Shown here piece by piece: positions 17,043 to 25,997 of a stretch of DNA of 64,000 nt; within the stretch, counting starts at the first letter, position 1; each line of letters begins with the position of its first letter. The DNA is from Agitococcus sp. (lineage in GTDB: Bacteria > Pseudomonadota > Gammaproteobacteria > Pseudomonadales > Moraxellaceae), in NCBI GenBank assembly GCA_030646715.1, contig JAUSLJ010000036.1:1-64000 (forward strand), read 5' to 3'. The notes beneath the pieces were generated by a model. That model was given only the letters and a program-made list of their open reading frames with translations. It made no database searches and was not told the DNA's origin. Made by a program: the position numbers and the translations under genes.

Positions 17043-19466
17043 TTAATGACTTATCCACAGTATCGGCTGCGCCAAGTTCCAGCCGAATGACTGGATACCA
17101 GACAGCGCACCCGTCAATGCTTGGGGTTGGCGAATTATACTGCCTTCATCGGTTTGCAATACCTTTTGCCACTGCAGGGAAGACGCTGATTCATCCAGCC
17201 ACCAGACATGTAAAGGAGCAGATGGCTTGTTTGCTTTTGTGTGGAACTTGTCGTGATCGAGCCGCAGAGTGAAATATACATCGTCAAACTCACCCTCGCG
17301 TAGGAATAGTAGCTCTACTTGTGGATTTCGTGGATCAGCAGCCAGTTTGAGTCGGCAACCCAGTGTGCAGACATTCGGATTTGGCATTGGCAAGCGTTGC
17401 CAGTGGCTGCCATTATGGCTGCTCATCAGCCACCAATCTGGCGGTGACTTGTTTTCTTCGTTTGTACGCACCAAACGCAGCACTCGACCTTGAGCATCAA
17501 CAATCGTTTGCACTAATTCCATGTTCTCTACATTGGCGTCTGGGGCATTTTCGCTTTGTCGCCATGGCGAGGTACCAGCATTCACTTGTGGCGTATACCA
17601 CTGGTATCGCACAGCTGGCAGTAGGAGTGTTCCCCACCCGACGTACTGTTCTGGGCAATCTTGTGTTGGGTTGGCAGTTGCAAGTTCGCAAGTATCGTTA
17701 ATCAGGGATATACGTGTCCGATGCATGTTGCCACCCGCCACTACAACACGACCATCGGCAAGAAGACGTCCCGTCGCTTCCGTACGCTTTTCTGCAGGTG
17801 TTGCTACGACATTCACTAACTGTGTGGACAAGCGCACTTGTAGAATGCTGCCTTTGCTGTTGAGCAGCAATGCTTCATCACCGTGTGCATCAAGCAACCG
17901 AGCATCCTGGAGCTGTTCTGTGTCGAATGGTTTGCTCCATTGCTGCTTCGACACATCAAAGATTGCCAGCGCACCACTGCTTGCTGAGATATATGAAGAG
18001 AGGTTTTCACCAGGCTGGAATTCTCTATTTGCGCGATCAGCAAATTGGCCTTTGACCAGTACGTGGTCTTCGTCCAACCACGCGACCTGTGCTTCACCAG
18101 TCACAAAAGGCAGTGAAGGAAGTTGTTGTACGCGACCGGTATGCAAGTCAAGTAATTCTGCTACGGTACTGTAACGCAACTGACCTGAGTGAGTGGTGGA
18201 AAACACACGGCCAGAAGCGATGAAAACACGGTCGCCGTGCTGGGCAATGCCTGCTCCATGCAGCGACATGTTTACACTGGCAAACCGCTCACGCCGGCCA
18301 TTCATTATGAGCTTTAAGCGCTCTGCACCAGACGTGCCGTAACAACAGCCATCGGAATTCAGATGATGTACTCCACCGGCAATCACCACTTCGCTATTCG
18401 ACAATGCTTGTAGTACGCCGCCTATCCGCATGCGGTCTGTAGGGCCGACCACTTCCCAAAAATGCGCATAACCGTTTGCCGATGCAGAGTCAGGACGCAA
18501 TACCATCACATGCTGTTCAAGATTGCCTCCCAAAACAATAGTACCATTTGGAAGCACTGTGCCTGTGGGGCCAGTGGCGTAATAGGCATTTGCACAAAGC
18601 GGAAAAGGCAAATCAGGCAGCGATTGCCAAGTATTGCGTTGTGGTGTGTAAATATCGACTGTGCGTTCATCTGCATTAGAGCACGTGAGAGACGTATCAT
18701 GGCCAGCAACTACCACGCGACCATCCTTGAGTGACAGCAGTGCTGCGAAAGTGCGTTTGTGCGGCATGTCTGGCAATATCTGCACGGAACCGTTTTGAGG
18801 ATTGACAATCGCTGCTCGCTTTATATCTTCAGAGAAACCTCCTCCAGCGGTAAATACTCGGCCATCTGCTAAAGTCAGTGCTGCTACGCCATAGCGCGCC
18901 TTGTAGTTTACATTTTTGCCACTCAGGTAATTTGGCAATTCGCCTTTCTCCTCTACGGCAATACCTTGTGCAGTTAGTGCTAACCGACGCAAGGTTTCTG
19001 TGTGGTTGTGCATGTTACTACCTAGAACGAACACTGAGCCGTCTGGCAATGGTACTGCCGTAGGTTCATTGGCACCGAACGCTGGTAGGCTAACCACGTC
19101 ACCATTAGGTTTAATCAACATCACGATTGGCCCTATCAACCACAAACCGACACGCGTCTGTAATGCCGTGTAACGTAATTCTTTATCGTTATCAGTCACT
19201 GGTAACCTTGCGAGCAGCGATGGCTTGGCCAAATTGTTTCGCCAGTTAAGTCGCCAAAGCTTTGCCTGCGTACCGTCACGCTCAAAATACAGGGTTTGGG
19301 CATTATCTAGTGGTAGCGGCATCGCAAATGTACGACGATAGGGCTCATGGGAAAACTCATTGATGCTAATGGCTTTGTCGGTAGTCAATGGTTCCTGTGC
19401 GAATGAAGCCGAGGCAATCAGTAACAAAATAAAAGACAGAATATTTTGCAAGTGAGCACTGTGCAT
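17043..19466 (-). CDS. Secreted kelch/galactose-oxidase-like beta-propeller protein
   Basis: 807 aa with a Sec signal peptide (1-23, ending ASASFA-QEP). Repeated blades carry the kelch-like pattern DGRVFTAGGG, DGRVVVAGHD, NSEVVIAGGVH and DGRVVVAGGNMHR, giving one or two propellers over residues 50-600. The C-terminal ~200 residues have no motif I know. No catalytic residues of galactose oxidase are recognised. Predicted periplasmic or extracellular. It starts 5 bases after the upstream gene, so the two form an operon. Its codon and base composition are richer in GC than the neighbours, which suggests transfer. Function unknown. Confidence 0.7.
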   Translation of the reverse strand: MHSAHLQNILSFILLLIASASFAQEPLTTDKAISINEFSHEPYRRTFAMPLPLDNAQTLYFERDGTQAKLWRLNWRNNLAKPSLLARLPVTDNDKELRYTALQTRVGLWLIGPIVMLIKPNGDVVSLPAFGANEPTAVPLPDGSVFVLGSNMHNHTETLRRLALTAQGIAVEEKGELPNYLSGKNVNYKARYGVAALTLADGRVFTAGGGFSEDIKRAAIVNPQNGSVQILPDMPHKRTFAALLSLKDGRVVVAGHDTSLTCSNADERTVDIYTPQRNTWQSLPDLPFPLCANAYYATGPTGTVLPNGTIVLGGNLEQHVMVLRPDSASANGYAHFWEVVGPTDRMRIGGVLQALSNSEVVIAGGVHHLNSDGCCYGTSGAERLKLIMNGRRERFASVNMSLHGAGIAQHGDRVFIASGRVFSTTHSGQLRYSTVAELLDLHTGRVQQLPSLPFVTGEAQVAWLDEDHVLVKGQFADRANREFQPGENLSSYISASSGALAIFDVSKQQWSKPFDTEQLQDARLLDAHGDEALLLNSKGSILQVRLSTQLVNVVATPAEKRTEATGRLLADGRVVVAGGNMHRTRISLINDTCELATANPTQDCPEQYVGWGTLLLPAVRYQWYTPQVNAGTSPWRQSENAPDANVENMELVQTIVDAQGRVLRLVRTNEENKSPPDWWLMSSHNGSHWQRLPMPNPNVCTLGCRLKLAADPRNPQVELLFLREGEFDDVYFTLRLDHDKFHTKANKPSAPLHVWWLDESASSLQWQKVLQTDEGSIIRQPQALTGALSGIQSFGWNLAQPILWISH

Positions 19467-19471
19467 AATAA

Positions 19472-21001
19472 TTAATCCCTGCGGTCTGGTTGTTCGTATC
19501 TTATACTACCAGCGAGTCCCACCAGTTCGCCCTGCTGTGCCAATGACGAAAGGTAAAGTGCGTCATCGACTTGCTGACCGCTATGACTAATTATAAGATC
19601 TAACTTGCCGTCATCGTCGAGATCACCCGCCCAACTTAGAAACTGCACTTCGTCGGTTTCTGACAGTTCGTAACCGGGTAAGGCCTGGCGCTTGCCGTCG
19701 ATACGCAGCTCTAGCCTGTCGATCTGATCGACAGCGTCGGACATAACACGCGGTACCAGCAGCGCAATCTGCCCGTTATCAAGCGTAATGATGATGTTCA
19801 TCGTATCGGACGACTGCATGGAAAAATCCATGGTCTTGAGCACACCGGCCTTCAGGTGAAGTTGGCTGTTAGCAGCAGGCTTGAGGATTGCCACAACCTG
19901 TCCAGGAGGCACAGGCATCCATTGCAATTTCTGCGCAGGAATTTGTTCATCGCTACGGACAGAGGCTGTGGTCTCACTCACCTGCAGTGTAGCTGCATAC
20001 AGTGCACAGTCTTTGTCGCAGGCCAGTATCCACCAGCCATTTCCAGACGGTACTAGATCACCACCCACAACCTGTTCTAGGCCAGTAGAAGTGGCTGTAG
20101 GTGTAGTGAAAAACAGTACTGCATCGTCATTGGTATCTTCAGTTTCTCTGACGTTACTATTCACCATCGGCACAGATTGTCCGTTGAGCAGCAGCTGTCT
20201 GCCGTAGTCGGTGAGATAGGGTGACAATGATGCATAAGGCATCTCGAGTGTGTAGTCGCCGACATCGTCCAGTGCACGCATTGCATGGTTACTGCAGCGT
20301 CCGCTTTTGAGAAGTAATGTCTTCTCATTCAATTGAAAATCATAAGCAAATCCATGCGGGGCTTCCTTTATCCGTGGTGTGCGATCATTATGTATGCCTT
20401 CACCGATACATTCTCTATTGAAGCTAATACGCTGCTGTATATCATTGATACTGTCGGGTTGTTCTCGCTGTTGGTATGCAACCTGTAAATTTTGCAGTAA
20501 TGTTGCCAACACTTTTCGATATTCAGCACGCTTTGCCTTTTGGAGTTGTTGCTCCAGGCGGTTCATGCCTTCCGCAGTGAATAGCGCACCCAGTTCCAGT
20601 AATTTGCCGGTTTTCAAGTCGAAGCTGTAAGAGGTACTGAAGTTTTCACAATAAGCGCCACAGCCTTCGCCGTCGAACAGTATAGTGAGGATGTGATCGT
20701 CGTTACGTGTTACGATGAAACTTTGGCTGTGCACGCCACCAGTTCCTTCTTCAGTGGACAGCGTGAAGTACCCATTGGCGGGTACTGGTACCGGCACGTC
20801 GAACTGCCCTTGGAACAATTGCTCGTTGATCGCGGCTGCAACACCATCACTCCCATGTACAAAGGGCATCGTGATCTGTCCCTCTGTCACTGCACCGCCA
20901 AATGAGTTAGAACCGCGGTAGTTTAGTGACTCAATGGTGAATAAAGGCGTGGCCCAGACATTTTTCATCACAAAAAGCACGAGAAATAATAGTATCCGCA
21001 T
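19472..21001 (-). CDS. Secreted DUF3298-like protein with C-terminal FG-GAP-like segment
   Basis: 509 aa. Signal peptide (about 1-17, ending NVWA-TPL). Residues 25-230 resemble RsiV/PdaC-type DUF3298 modules: a beta-rich region with two close cysteines (GEGCGAYCENFSTSYSFDLK) followed by TGKLLELGALFTAEG and a helical part. Near the C-terminus a calcium-loop-like LSWAGDLDDDGKLDLIISHSG matches FG-GAP/VCBS-type repeats. Start ATG at 21001 with GGGAGTAG upstream. Probably first gene of a two-gene operon with the kelch protein. Domain assignments are from pattern only; the role is unknown. Confidence 0.65.
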   Translation of the reverse strand: MRILLFLVLFVMKNVWATPLFTIESLNYRGSNSFGGAVTEGQITMPFVHGSDGVAAAINEQLFQGQFDVPVPVPANGYFTLSTEEGTGGVHSQSFIVTRNDDHILTILFDGEGCGAYCENFSTSYSFDLKTGKLLELGALFTAEGMNRLEQQLQKAKRAEYRKVLATLLQNLQVAYQQREQPDSINDIQQRISFNRECIGEGIHNDRTPRIKEAPHGFAYDFQLNEKTLLLKSGRCSNHAMRALDDVGDYTLEMPYASLSPYLTDYGRQLLLNGQSVPMVNSNVRETEDTNDDAVLFFTTPTATSTGLEQVVGGDLVPSGNGWWILACDKDCALYAATLQVSETTASVRSDEQIPAQKLQWMPVPPGQVVAILKPAANSQLHLKAGVLKTMDFSMQSSDTMNIIITLDNGQIALLVPRVMSDAVDQIDRLELRIDGKRQALPGYELSETDEVQFLSWAGDLDDDGKLDLIISHSGQQVDDALYLSSLAQQGELVGLAGSIRYEQPDRRD

Positions 21002-21317
21002 CGGATTCTACTCCCAAAAATACACACATCATTGCAACATCGCAGTTAGTATATATAACATAAAAGATATAGAAGAAGATTGTAATATGGAGTGCCAATT
21101 TGGCATATGCACCATCATTGGCGTGCGACTGATGGCTCAGAGTTGAAATAACGCCGAGCGATAGCCAGATGCTTGGCCATTAACATTTGACGTGATTTTA
21201 TGAGACAAGCTGCCTAAATAGGTGTCCTGTTTCTGTTGATCATTACAGTGAACTGGTTTTGCGTCAATGATAGTCAGAAGTTGTTTTATTGTCTTTAGCA
21301 GTATATTAGTTCGGCAT
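21002..21317. other. Intergenic region upstream of the secreted pair
   Basis: 316 bases between the DUF3298-like start and the WGR gene stop. It should contain the promoter for the leftward pair. I see no clear hexamer pair, hairpin or RNA gene in it. Confidence 0.5.
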
Positions 21318-21548
21318 TTAGGCTGTGTGATAACGATGTTTTACGCGTAATGCTTCAATACGTTCCACCTGTGCCATCGCCTCATCAAACGAACTAAAGA
21401 CTTCAACCTTACGATGGTTTCGTTTACCCCCAATACGTCCCCATTCAGATGACACCACGTAAGCATTAAACAAATCACTCGCCATTGTGATTGCATAAAA
21501 ACGGAAGCAGTTTTTAGTAGGGTCTATTTTTGTCCAAGTCGAAATCAT
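21318..21548 (-). CDS. Single WGR-domain protein
   Basis: 76 aa from the ATG at 21548 (MISTWTKIDPTKNCFRFYAI); a longer in-frame start at 21608 adds residues unlike the family. It is one WGR domain, with the SSEWGRIGG core and the conserved LRVKHRYHTA end. WGR domains occur in PARP/MolR proteins and as small stand-alone bacterial proteins, where they are thought to bind nucleic acids or proteins. A truncated paralogue lies at 16805-16935, on the other side of the secreted gene pair. Confidence 0.8.
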   Translation of the reverse strand: MISTWTKIDPTKNCFRFYAITMASDLFNAYVVSSEWGRIGGKRNHRKVEVFSSFDEAMAQVERIEALRVKHRYHTA

Positions 21549-21676
21549 GATGATGCTCAGTTGTACAAGGATTAACCTTTGTGACTGTAGAGTATCTCTT
21601 TTGAACAATCTAGTTTGAATAACAAGCTGTGCGACACAATGAGTCGCGTGGATGGGTGATTTTGATCCGAGGGGTA

Positions 21677-22828
21677 TTAAAGCGAGTCTTTATCTACGGC
21701 TCTAAACGGCAATGCCTTTGTCATCTCATCACAGTAATGTTTAATACCTGCGCCTTCTTCCACTAAAAAACGTTTAACTGCCTGCCTAAAACCCGTGTGT
21801 TCTAGCCAATGAGCCGAATAGGTTAAGGTAGGCCTAAATCCTCGTGCAACCTTATGTTCGCCTTGTGCGCCAGAGTCAAAACGCTGAATCCCTTGTTGGA
21901 TGCAATACTCAATGCCCTGATAATAACACGTTTCAAAATGCAGAAACTCCACCTCACGAGTACACCCCCAATAACGACCATAGAGCGTATTGCCACCTAT
22001 AAAGTTTAGCGCACCTGCAATCGCTTCTTCGCCATCAAACGCGACCACTAACAGCAGACTGTCACGCATGGTCAAATAAATGCGCTCAAAAAAGTCAGGG
22101 GTTAAATAACCTTGATGCCGATTATATTTAAGGTTGGTTAATTGATAAAAGGCCTGAAATCGTTGCCAAAGCAGAGGCGTAATGGCTTCGCCTGTGAGTC
22201 GTTGAAACTGAATGCCTTGTGCCGTTAGGCTGTCGCGCTCTTTGCGTAGTGTGCGCCGCTTTTTAGAATTCATCGCAGCCAAAAAGCCATCAAAGTCGGT
22301 GTATCCTTCGTTGTGCCAATGGAACTGACAACCCAATCGTATCTCTGCGCCGATAGATGTCCATTGCTCCAATTCATCTTTTTCTAAAAACAACACATGC
22401 CAACCTGACGAGCCCAGCTGCTGTGCTTTGAAGTGTAGTGCTTTAGCCGCTACAGCGATGACTTCATCAGAGCAGTCGGCTGCTTTTACCAAGCGTTGTC
22501 CCGTTGCAGGGGTAAATGGAATCGCGGCTAATAGCTTGGGATAGTACGCTAAGCCATGATTTTCGTAGGCTTCAGCCCAAGACCAATCAAACACATATTC
22601 GCCATAAGAGTGACTTTTTAAATAAAGAGGCATAGCGGCTAACAAACGGCCATCTTCTGACTCTACGACTAAGTGCATGGGTAGCCAGCCACTCTTTGCA
22701 CTTACACAATCACTGGCTTCAAGAGCGTCAAGAAATTCGTGACGTAGAAAAGGGTAGTTTGTGCCAACAAGCGTGTGCCAAGTGGATGCAGGAATAAGGC
22801 TTATGCGGTTAATAAAACGAACTTTCAT
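21677..22828 (-). CDS. FemAB/GNAT-like acyltransferase (PF04339, DUF482)
   Basis: 383 aa, full length for the DUF482 family. Typical segments are PFLRHEFLDALEASDC, KRRTLRKERDSL, GYLTPDFFERIY and FETCYYQGIEYCIQQGIQRFDSGAQGEHK (the last spanning about residues 294-322). The family has an acetyltransferase-like fold and is loosely named for peptidoglycan biosynthesis or recognition; no substrate is established. Cytoplasmic, single gene. Start ATG at 22828, with no better alternative. Confidence 0.85.
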   Translation of the reverse strand: MKVRFINRISLIPASTWHTLVGTNYPFLRHEFLDALEASDCVSAKSGWLPMHLVVESEDGRLLAAMPLYLKSHSYGEYVFDWSWAEAYENHGLAYYPKLLAAIPFTPATGQRLVKAADCSDEVIAVAAKALHFKAQQLGSSGWHVLFLEKDELEQWTSIGAEIRLGCQFHWHNEGYTDFDGFLAAMNSKKRRTLRKERDSLTAQGIQFQRLTGEAITPLLWQRFQAFYQLTNLKYNRHQGYLTPDFFERIYLTMRDSLLLVVAFDGEEAIAGALNFIGGNTLYGRYWGCTREVEFLHFETCYYQGIEYCIQQGIQRFDSGAQGEHKVARGFRPTLTYSAHWLEHTGFRQAVKRFLVEEGAGIKHYCDEMTKALPFRAVDKDSL

Positions 22829-22897
22829 AGGATGGCTACGGGCTAAAGTTATTTTTGATTATAGGTATCTGTTAGTTAAGAGGCTATGTGATTTGTT

Positions 22898-23878
22898 TTA
22901 AACATAGTCGAGTATAGTTCGATACTTGCTTGGATTTGCTCCCGCCGTCTTTTTCATCAATCGCCTAAGAGCCGTTGCATCTTGATAACCAACTGCCGTC
23001 GCCACTTGCTCAACATTCATACGACTATTCTCTAGCAAGTTTCTTGCGAATCTCAAACGAACACTTTGTATTAACGCCAGCGTACTCTTACCCGTCGCTT
23101 TATGGATATGGCGTGATAAGGTTCTTTCTGACATACAAAACTCTTGCGCTAACTCACCAACGGATGGCGGCGTGGGTAAAGCTTTTTCTATCCTAGCGGC
23201 AATTAGCGCGACCAAATCATTTCCGCTGGCTAAGACCTCGGGCAAAATAAAAGGAGCTTGTGCTTGTCGTCCATCAATCAGCATCATCCGTGAAACACTA
23301 TCCATCAACGCGTTTCCGCATCGCTCACGTAGCAGATGCAGCATCAGATCAGATTGAGCAAACGCCGCACCTGCTGTAATGACTTGGCCGTCAACACACA
23401 CCATCCGATCAGCATCCACAGTGCAATTAGGCGCAAAATTTTGCAGTAAAGGCGCAAGCCACCACGTTGTTGTCACTCTGCGCCCATTCAGTAGTCCCGC
23501 TGCATTGAGCATGAAAACTGCCGAGCATGAGGCCGCCACTTGCCCACCATATTCCGCGTGTTGCGCCAAGGCACGAATGATTGTGATGGCATCAGGTTTC
23601 TCAAAACGCTGACGGATGGCTTCGTGCGTGTTCAGTCCTAGACCTGGCACAATCCATACTGAGCCGTCATCCGTCGTATTCATAGATAATTTGACCGTGT
23701 CTATGGTCATGCCGCCTTGCAATCTCACAGCACCACCCTCTACCGAACACAATCGCCATCGTAATGGCGCAGCACCTAATCGCTTTGCCAACACTTCGGC
23801 AGTGGCTAAGATGTCGCGGGTAATGGCGACACTAGAAGCAAACGCACCTTCCAATATCAAGACCGTAAAATCATACAT
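22898..23878 (-). CDS. GlxA-type transcriptional regulator (DJ-1/PfpI plus AraC HTH)
   Basis: 326 aa. The N-terminal DJ-1/PfpI-like domain (about 1-190) has the nucleophile-elbow-like AASCSAVFML at about residue 115. The C-terminal AraC domain has two helix-turn-helices: VGELAQEFCMSERTLSRHIH, then VEQVATAVGYQDATALRRLM. Members sense small metabolites and control nearby genes. It is transcribed away from the cupin, ABM-like, GNAT and hydrolase cluster, with about 107 bases between the starts, so it is the likely local regulator (inference). Confidence 0.88.
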   Translation of the reverse strand: MYDFTVLILEGAFASSVAITRDILATAEVLAKRLGAAPLRWRLCSVEGGAVRLQGGMTIDTVKLSMNTTDDGSVWIVPGLGLNTHEAIRQRFEKPDAITIIRALAQHAEYGGQVAASCSAVFMLNAAGLLNGRRVTTTWWLAPLLQNFAPNCTVDADRMVCVDGQVITAGAAFAQSDLMLHLLRERCGNALMDSVSRMMLIDGRQAQAPFILPEVLASGNDLVALIAARIEKALPTPPSVGELAQEFCMSERTLSRHIHKATGKSTLALIQSVRLRFARNLLENSRMNVEQVATAVGYQDATALRRLMKKTAGANPSKYRTILDYV

Positions 23879-23985
23879 TTGGCTGAATAGTCCCGAAAGA
23901 AGTCAAAAACGACACTGCCATCTTCATCAATCCAATGTTCAAATGCAAGTACAAGAAGATCATTATTTTGGATTGGAAGACGGAT

Positions 23986-24483
23986 ATGAGTGACATTGCT
24001 AACACCAAACATTTAGCCATCCATGCTGAGGATATTCCCGTACGCATGCGCGCATCCAATTATCCAGCAGCGATTCAGACGCTATTATCTGCACGGATAC
24101 AGGGACGGGAAAAGCGTGCTTTGGGTGATTATTTTGGGCTCAGTAATTTTGGTGTCAATCTGACGCGCCTTGCGCCAAATTCGGTCTCTGCGTTGTATCA
24201 CTGTCATTCACGACAAGATGAGCTGATTTATATCTTATCAGGCAACCCAACCCTACAAACACCCGAAGGCAATATCCCATTATCAGTGGGAATGTGTGCG
24301 GGCTTTAACGCCGCTAGTGGTGTGGCGCACTGCCTGTTGAATGCAACGGATGAAGAGGTCGTTTATCTAGAAATAGGGGATAGAACGGCAGGTGATGAAG
24401 CGAGTTATCCCAACGATGATCTACAGGCTTTTCTACAAGACGGTGTTTGGGTCTTTTCGCATAAAGATAGCACACCGTATTAA
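23986..24483 (+). CDS. Cupin-domain protein
   Basis: 165 aa from the ATG at 23986, which has GGAAGACGGA just upstream; the open frame extends further but without a site. A cupin fold at residues 45-135 carries the first motif HCHSRQDELIYILSG (His-rich metal site) and second motif region AGVAH-like ASGVAHCLLNAT. Often annotated as cupin domain protein or uncharacterised transcriptional-regulator-like cupin. First gene of the rightward cluster divergent from the GlxA-type regulator. Confidence 0.85.
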   Translation: MSDIANTKHLAIHAEDIPVRMRASNYPAAIQTLLSARIQGREKRALGDYFGLSNFGVNLTRLAPNSVSALYHCHSRQDELIYILSGNPTLQTPEGNIPLSVGMCAGFNAASGVAHCLLNATDEEVVYLEIGDRTAGDEASYPNDDLQAFLQDGVWVFSHKDSTPY

Positions 24484-24518
24484 ACACCTATTCAATCAAC
24501 TCATTAAAGGATAATCCT

Positions 24519-24800
24519 ATGCAACACGTACTCATTATTCACGAAGTCGAATTTTATCCTGCTTGGAAAGTGGTGTTTGATCAGGCCGCTGGTATCCGTA
24601 AAGAGGCGGGAGAAATCAGCTATCAGTTGTTGCGTTATGACACCGATGCCAATGCCATCGCCCATTTTTCAGTGTGGAACTCGCTTGATAATGCTCGACG
24701 GTTTTTTGAATCGCCTGTACTGGTGGAAATCCGTAAAAAAGCAGGGGTAAAAGCTCCTGACTTTATCTATTTAGAAGAAATAGAGCGTGGAATCTTGTAA
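24519..24800 (+). CDS. Small ABM-like (ferredoxin-like fold) protein, paralogue 1
   Basis: 93 aa. HVLIIHEVEFYPAWKVVFDQAAGIRKEAGE and AHFSVWNSLDNARRFFESP are typical of dimeric alpha/beta-barrel proteins of the antibiotic-biosynthesis-monooxygenase type. A second gene at 53021-53302 encodes a protein of the same length with closely similar motifs (RKEAGE, FFESPxLVEIRKxAGVxAPxFIYL). Enzyme activity unknown. Ribosome-binding site AAAGGA precedes the ATG. Follows the cupin gene by 35 bases. Confidence 0.8.
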   Translation: MQHVLIIHEVEFYPAWKVVFDQAAGIRKEAGEISYQLLRYDTDANAIAHFSVWNSLDNARRFFESPVLVEIRKKAGVKAPDFIYLEEIERGIL

Positions 24801-24824
24801 CACGAAGGGGAGTCGGAGGGAAAT

Positions 24825-25073
24825 ATGGATATGAATTTGCGCGAAGCAACGCCTTTGGATACCGCTGACATTGTCGGGCTGGTCAATCGCGCTTATAGAC
24901 CTTCATTTGAAAATGGTGGCTGGACACATGAGCGTGATTTGGTTGAGGGAAATAGAATAGAGTACGAATTGCCATTAGTGCAGGCACACTGGATGACCCC
25001 GCCATGTTTAGGCCAAGAGCAAATCTATTCGCAAGCCATGCCGCGTCTTGAGATCATCTGGACAGTGGATTGA
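24825..25073 (+). pseudogene. GNAT-like acetyltransferase, truncated
   Basis: 82 codons. The N-terminal part MDMNLREATPLDTADIVGLV and the GGWTHERDLVEGNRI stretch match the start of GNAT acetyltransferases, but the acetyl-CoA binding motif is missing. After about residue 48 the sequence no longer resembles the family. A strong site (GGAGGG) precedes the ATG, so a short protein may still be made. Likely an internal deletion product. Confidence 0.6.
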
Positions 25074-25110
25074 CTACTTTCACCGATAATGCGCCTCAAG
25101 GAGCATAACC

Positions 25111-25956
25111 ATGACTACTACTCATGACGATGGATCAACAACCCATAAACGCAGCATGCACGAGAATGATCCGCTTGATGATTTTAATGTGAGAGAGATT
25201 TCACTGAACGGGGTTAGCAAACGCGTTTATACCGCTGGCTCTGGCCCTGCCGTGATTGTCATGACGGAGATGCCAGGTATTAGCCCGCATGTTGCCCGTT
25301 TTAGTCGATGGGTGCGTGATGCAGGATTTACGGTGTATATGCCTTCACTGTTTGGTCGTGACGGAATTATTGCGAGTGCCGAAGAAAGCGTAGCAGTATT
25401 TCAGCGAGCGTGTATTAGTGCTGAGTTTCGCGCCTTTGCCGCGAATCAATCAAGCCCCGTCACGCAATGGCTGATGGCACTGGCTCGACTCGCGCATCAG
25501 GAATGTGGGGGAGTGGGTGTTGGCGCGATTGGCATGTGTTTTACAGGTAATTTTGCCCTGACGATGATGTTGGAGCCTGTGGTATTAGCACCTGTTGTTT
25601 GTCAACCATCACTACCGATGAATGATCCAGCAGGTCTAGAAATATCGCCCGACGAGATTCACGCTGTACGCCAGCGATTGGATCAGGAAGATCTGACTGT
25701 ACTGGCCTATCGTTTTGAAGGCGATAAATTTTGCCGAGCACAACGTTTTGCCGCTTATTCCGAAGCCTTGGGTGACCGTTTTATTGCGCGTGTCCTTCCT
25801 GATAGTGCTGCCTGTACCGATGTTGCACCGTTTTTTGAACATCATGTTCGTTGCCCTCACAGTGTCGTGACGGCACATTTGATTGATGAGGCAGGTCAGC
25901 CGACACTGGCTGCGAAGGATGAGATTCTGGCGTTTTTCACTTATCGCTTGAGCTAA
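25111..25956 (+). CDS. Dienelactone hydrolase family protein
   Basis: 281 aa. Alpha/beta-hydrolase with the cysteine-type nucleophile motif GAIGMCFTGN (about residues 139-148), as in dienelactone hydrolases, and a C-terminal VVTAHLID carrying the probable catalytic His. Hydrolyses lactone or ester bonds; the substrate is unknown. The first 30 residues are hydrophilic and atypical, so a later start is possible, though AAGGAG before 25111 supports this one. Last gene of the cupin cluster. Confidence 0.85.
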   Translation: MTTTHDDGSTTHKRSMHENDPLDDFNVREISLNGVSKRVYTAGSGPAVIVMTEMPGISPHVARFSRWVRDAGFTVYMPSLFGRDGIIASAEESVAVFQRACISAEFRAFAANQSSPVTQWLMALARLAHQECGGVGVGAIGMCFTGNFALTMMLEPVVLAPVVCQPSLPMNDPAGLEISPDEIHAVRQRLDQEDLTVLAYRFEGDKFCRAQRFAAYSEALGDRFIARVLPDSAACTDVAPFFEHHVRCPHSVVTAHLIDEAGQPTLAAKDEILAFFTYRLS

Positions 25957-25997
25957 TAATAGTTTGTAGTCCAAACGGGTTTTATTCGTGATGATGG

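Noticed and set aside
17521-18174. 217-codon frame on the + strand inside the kelch gene
   Set aside because: Cysteine- and serine-rich shadow of the minus-strand gene, with no domain and no start signal.
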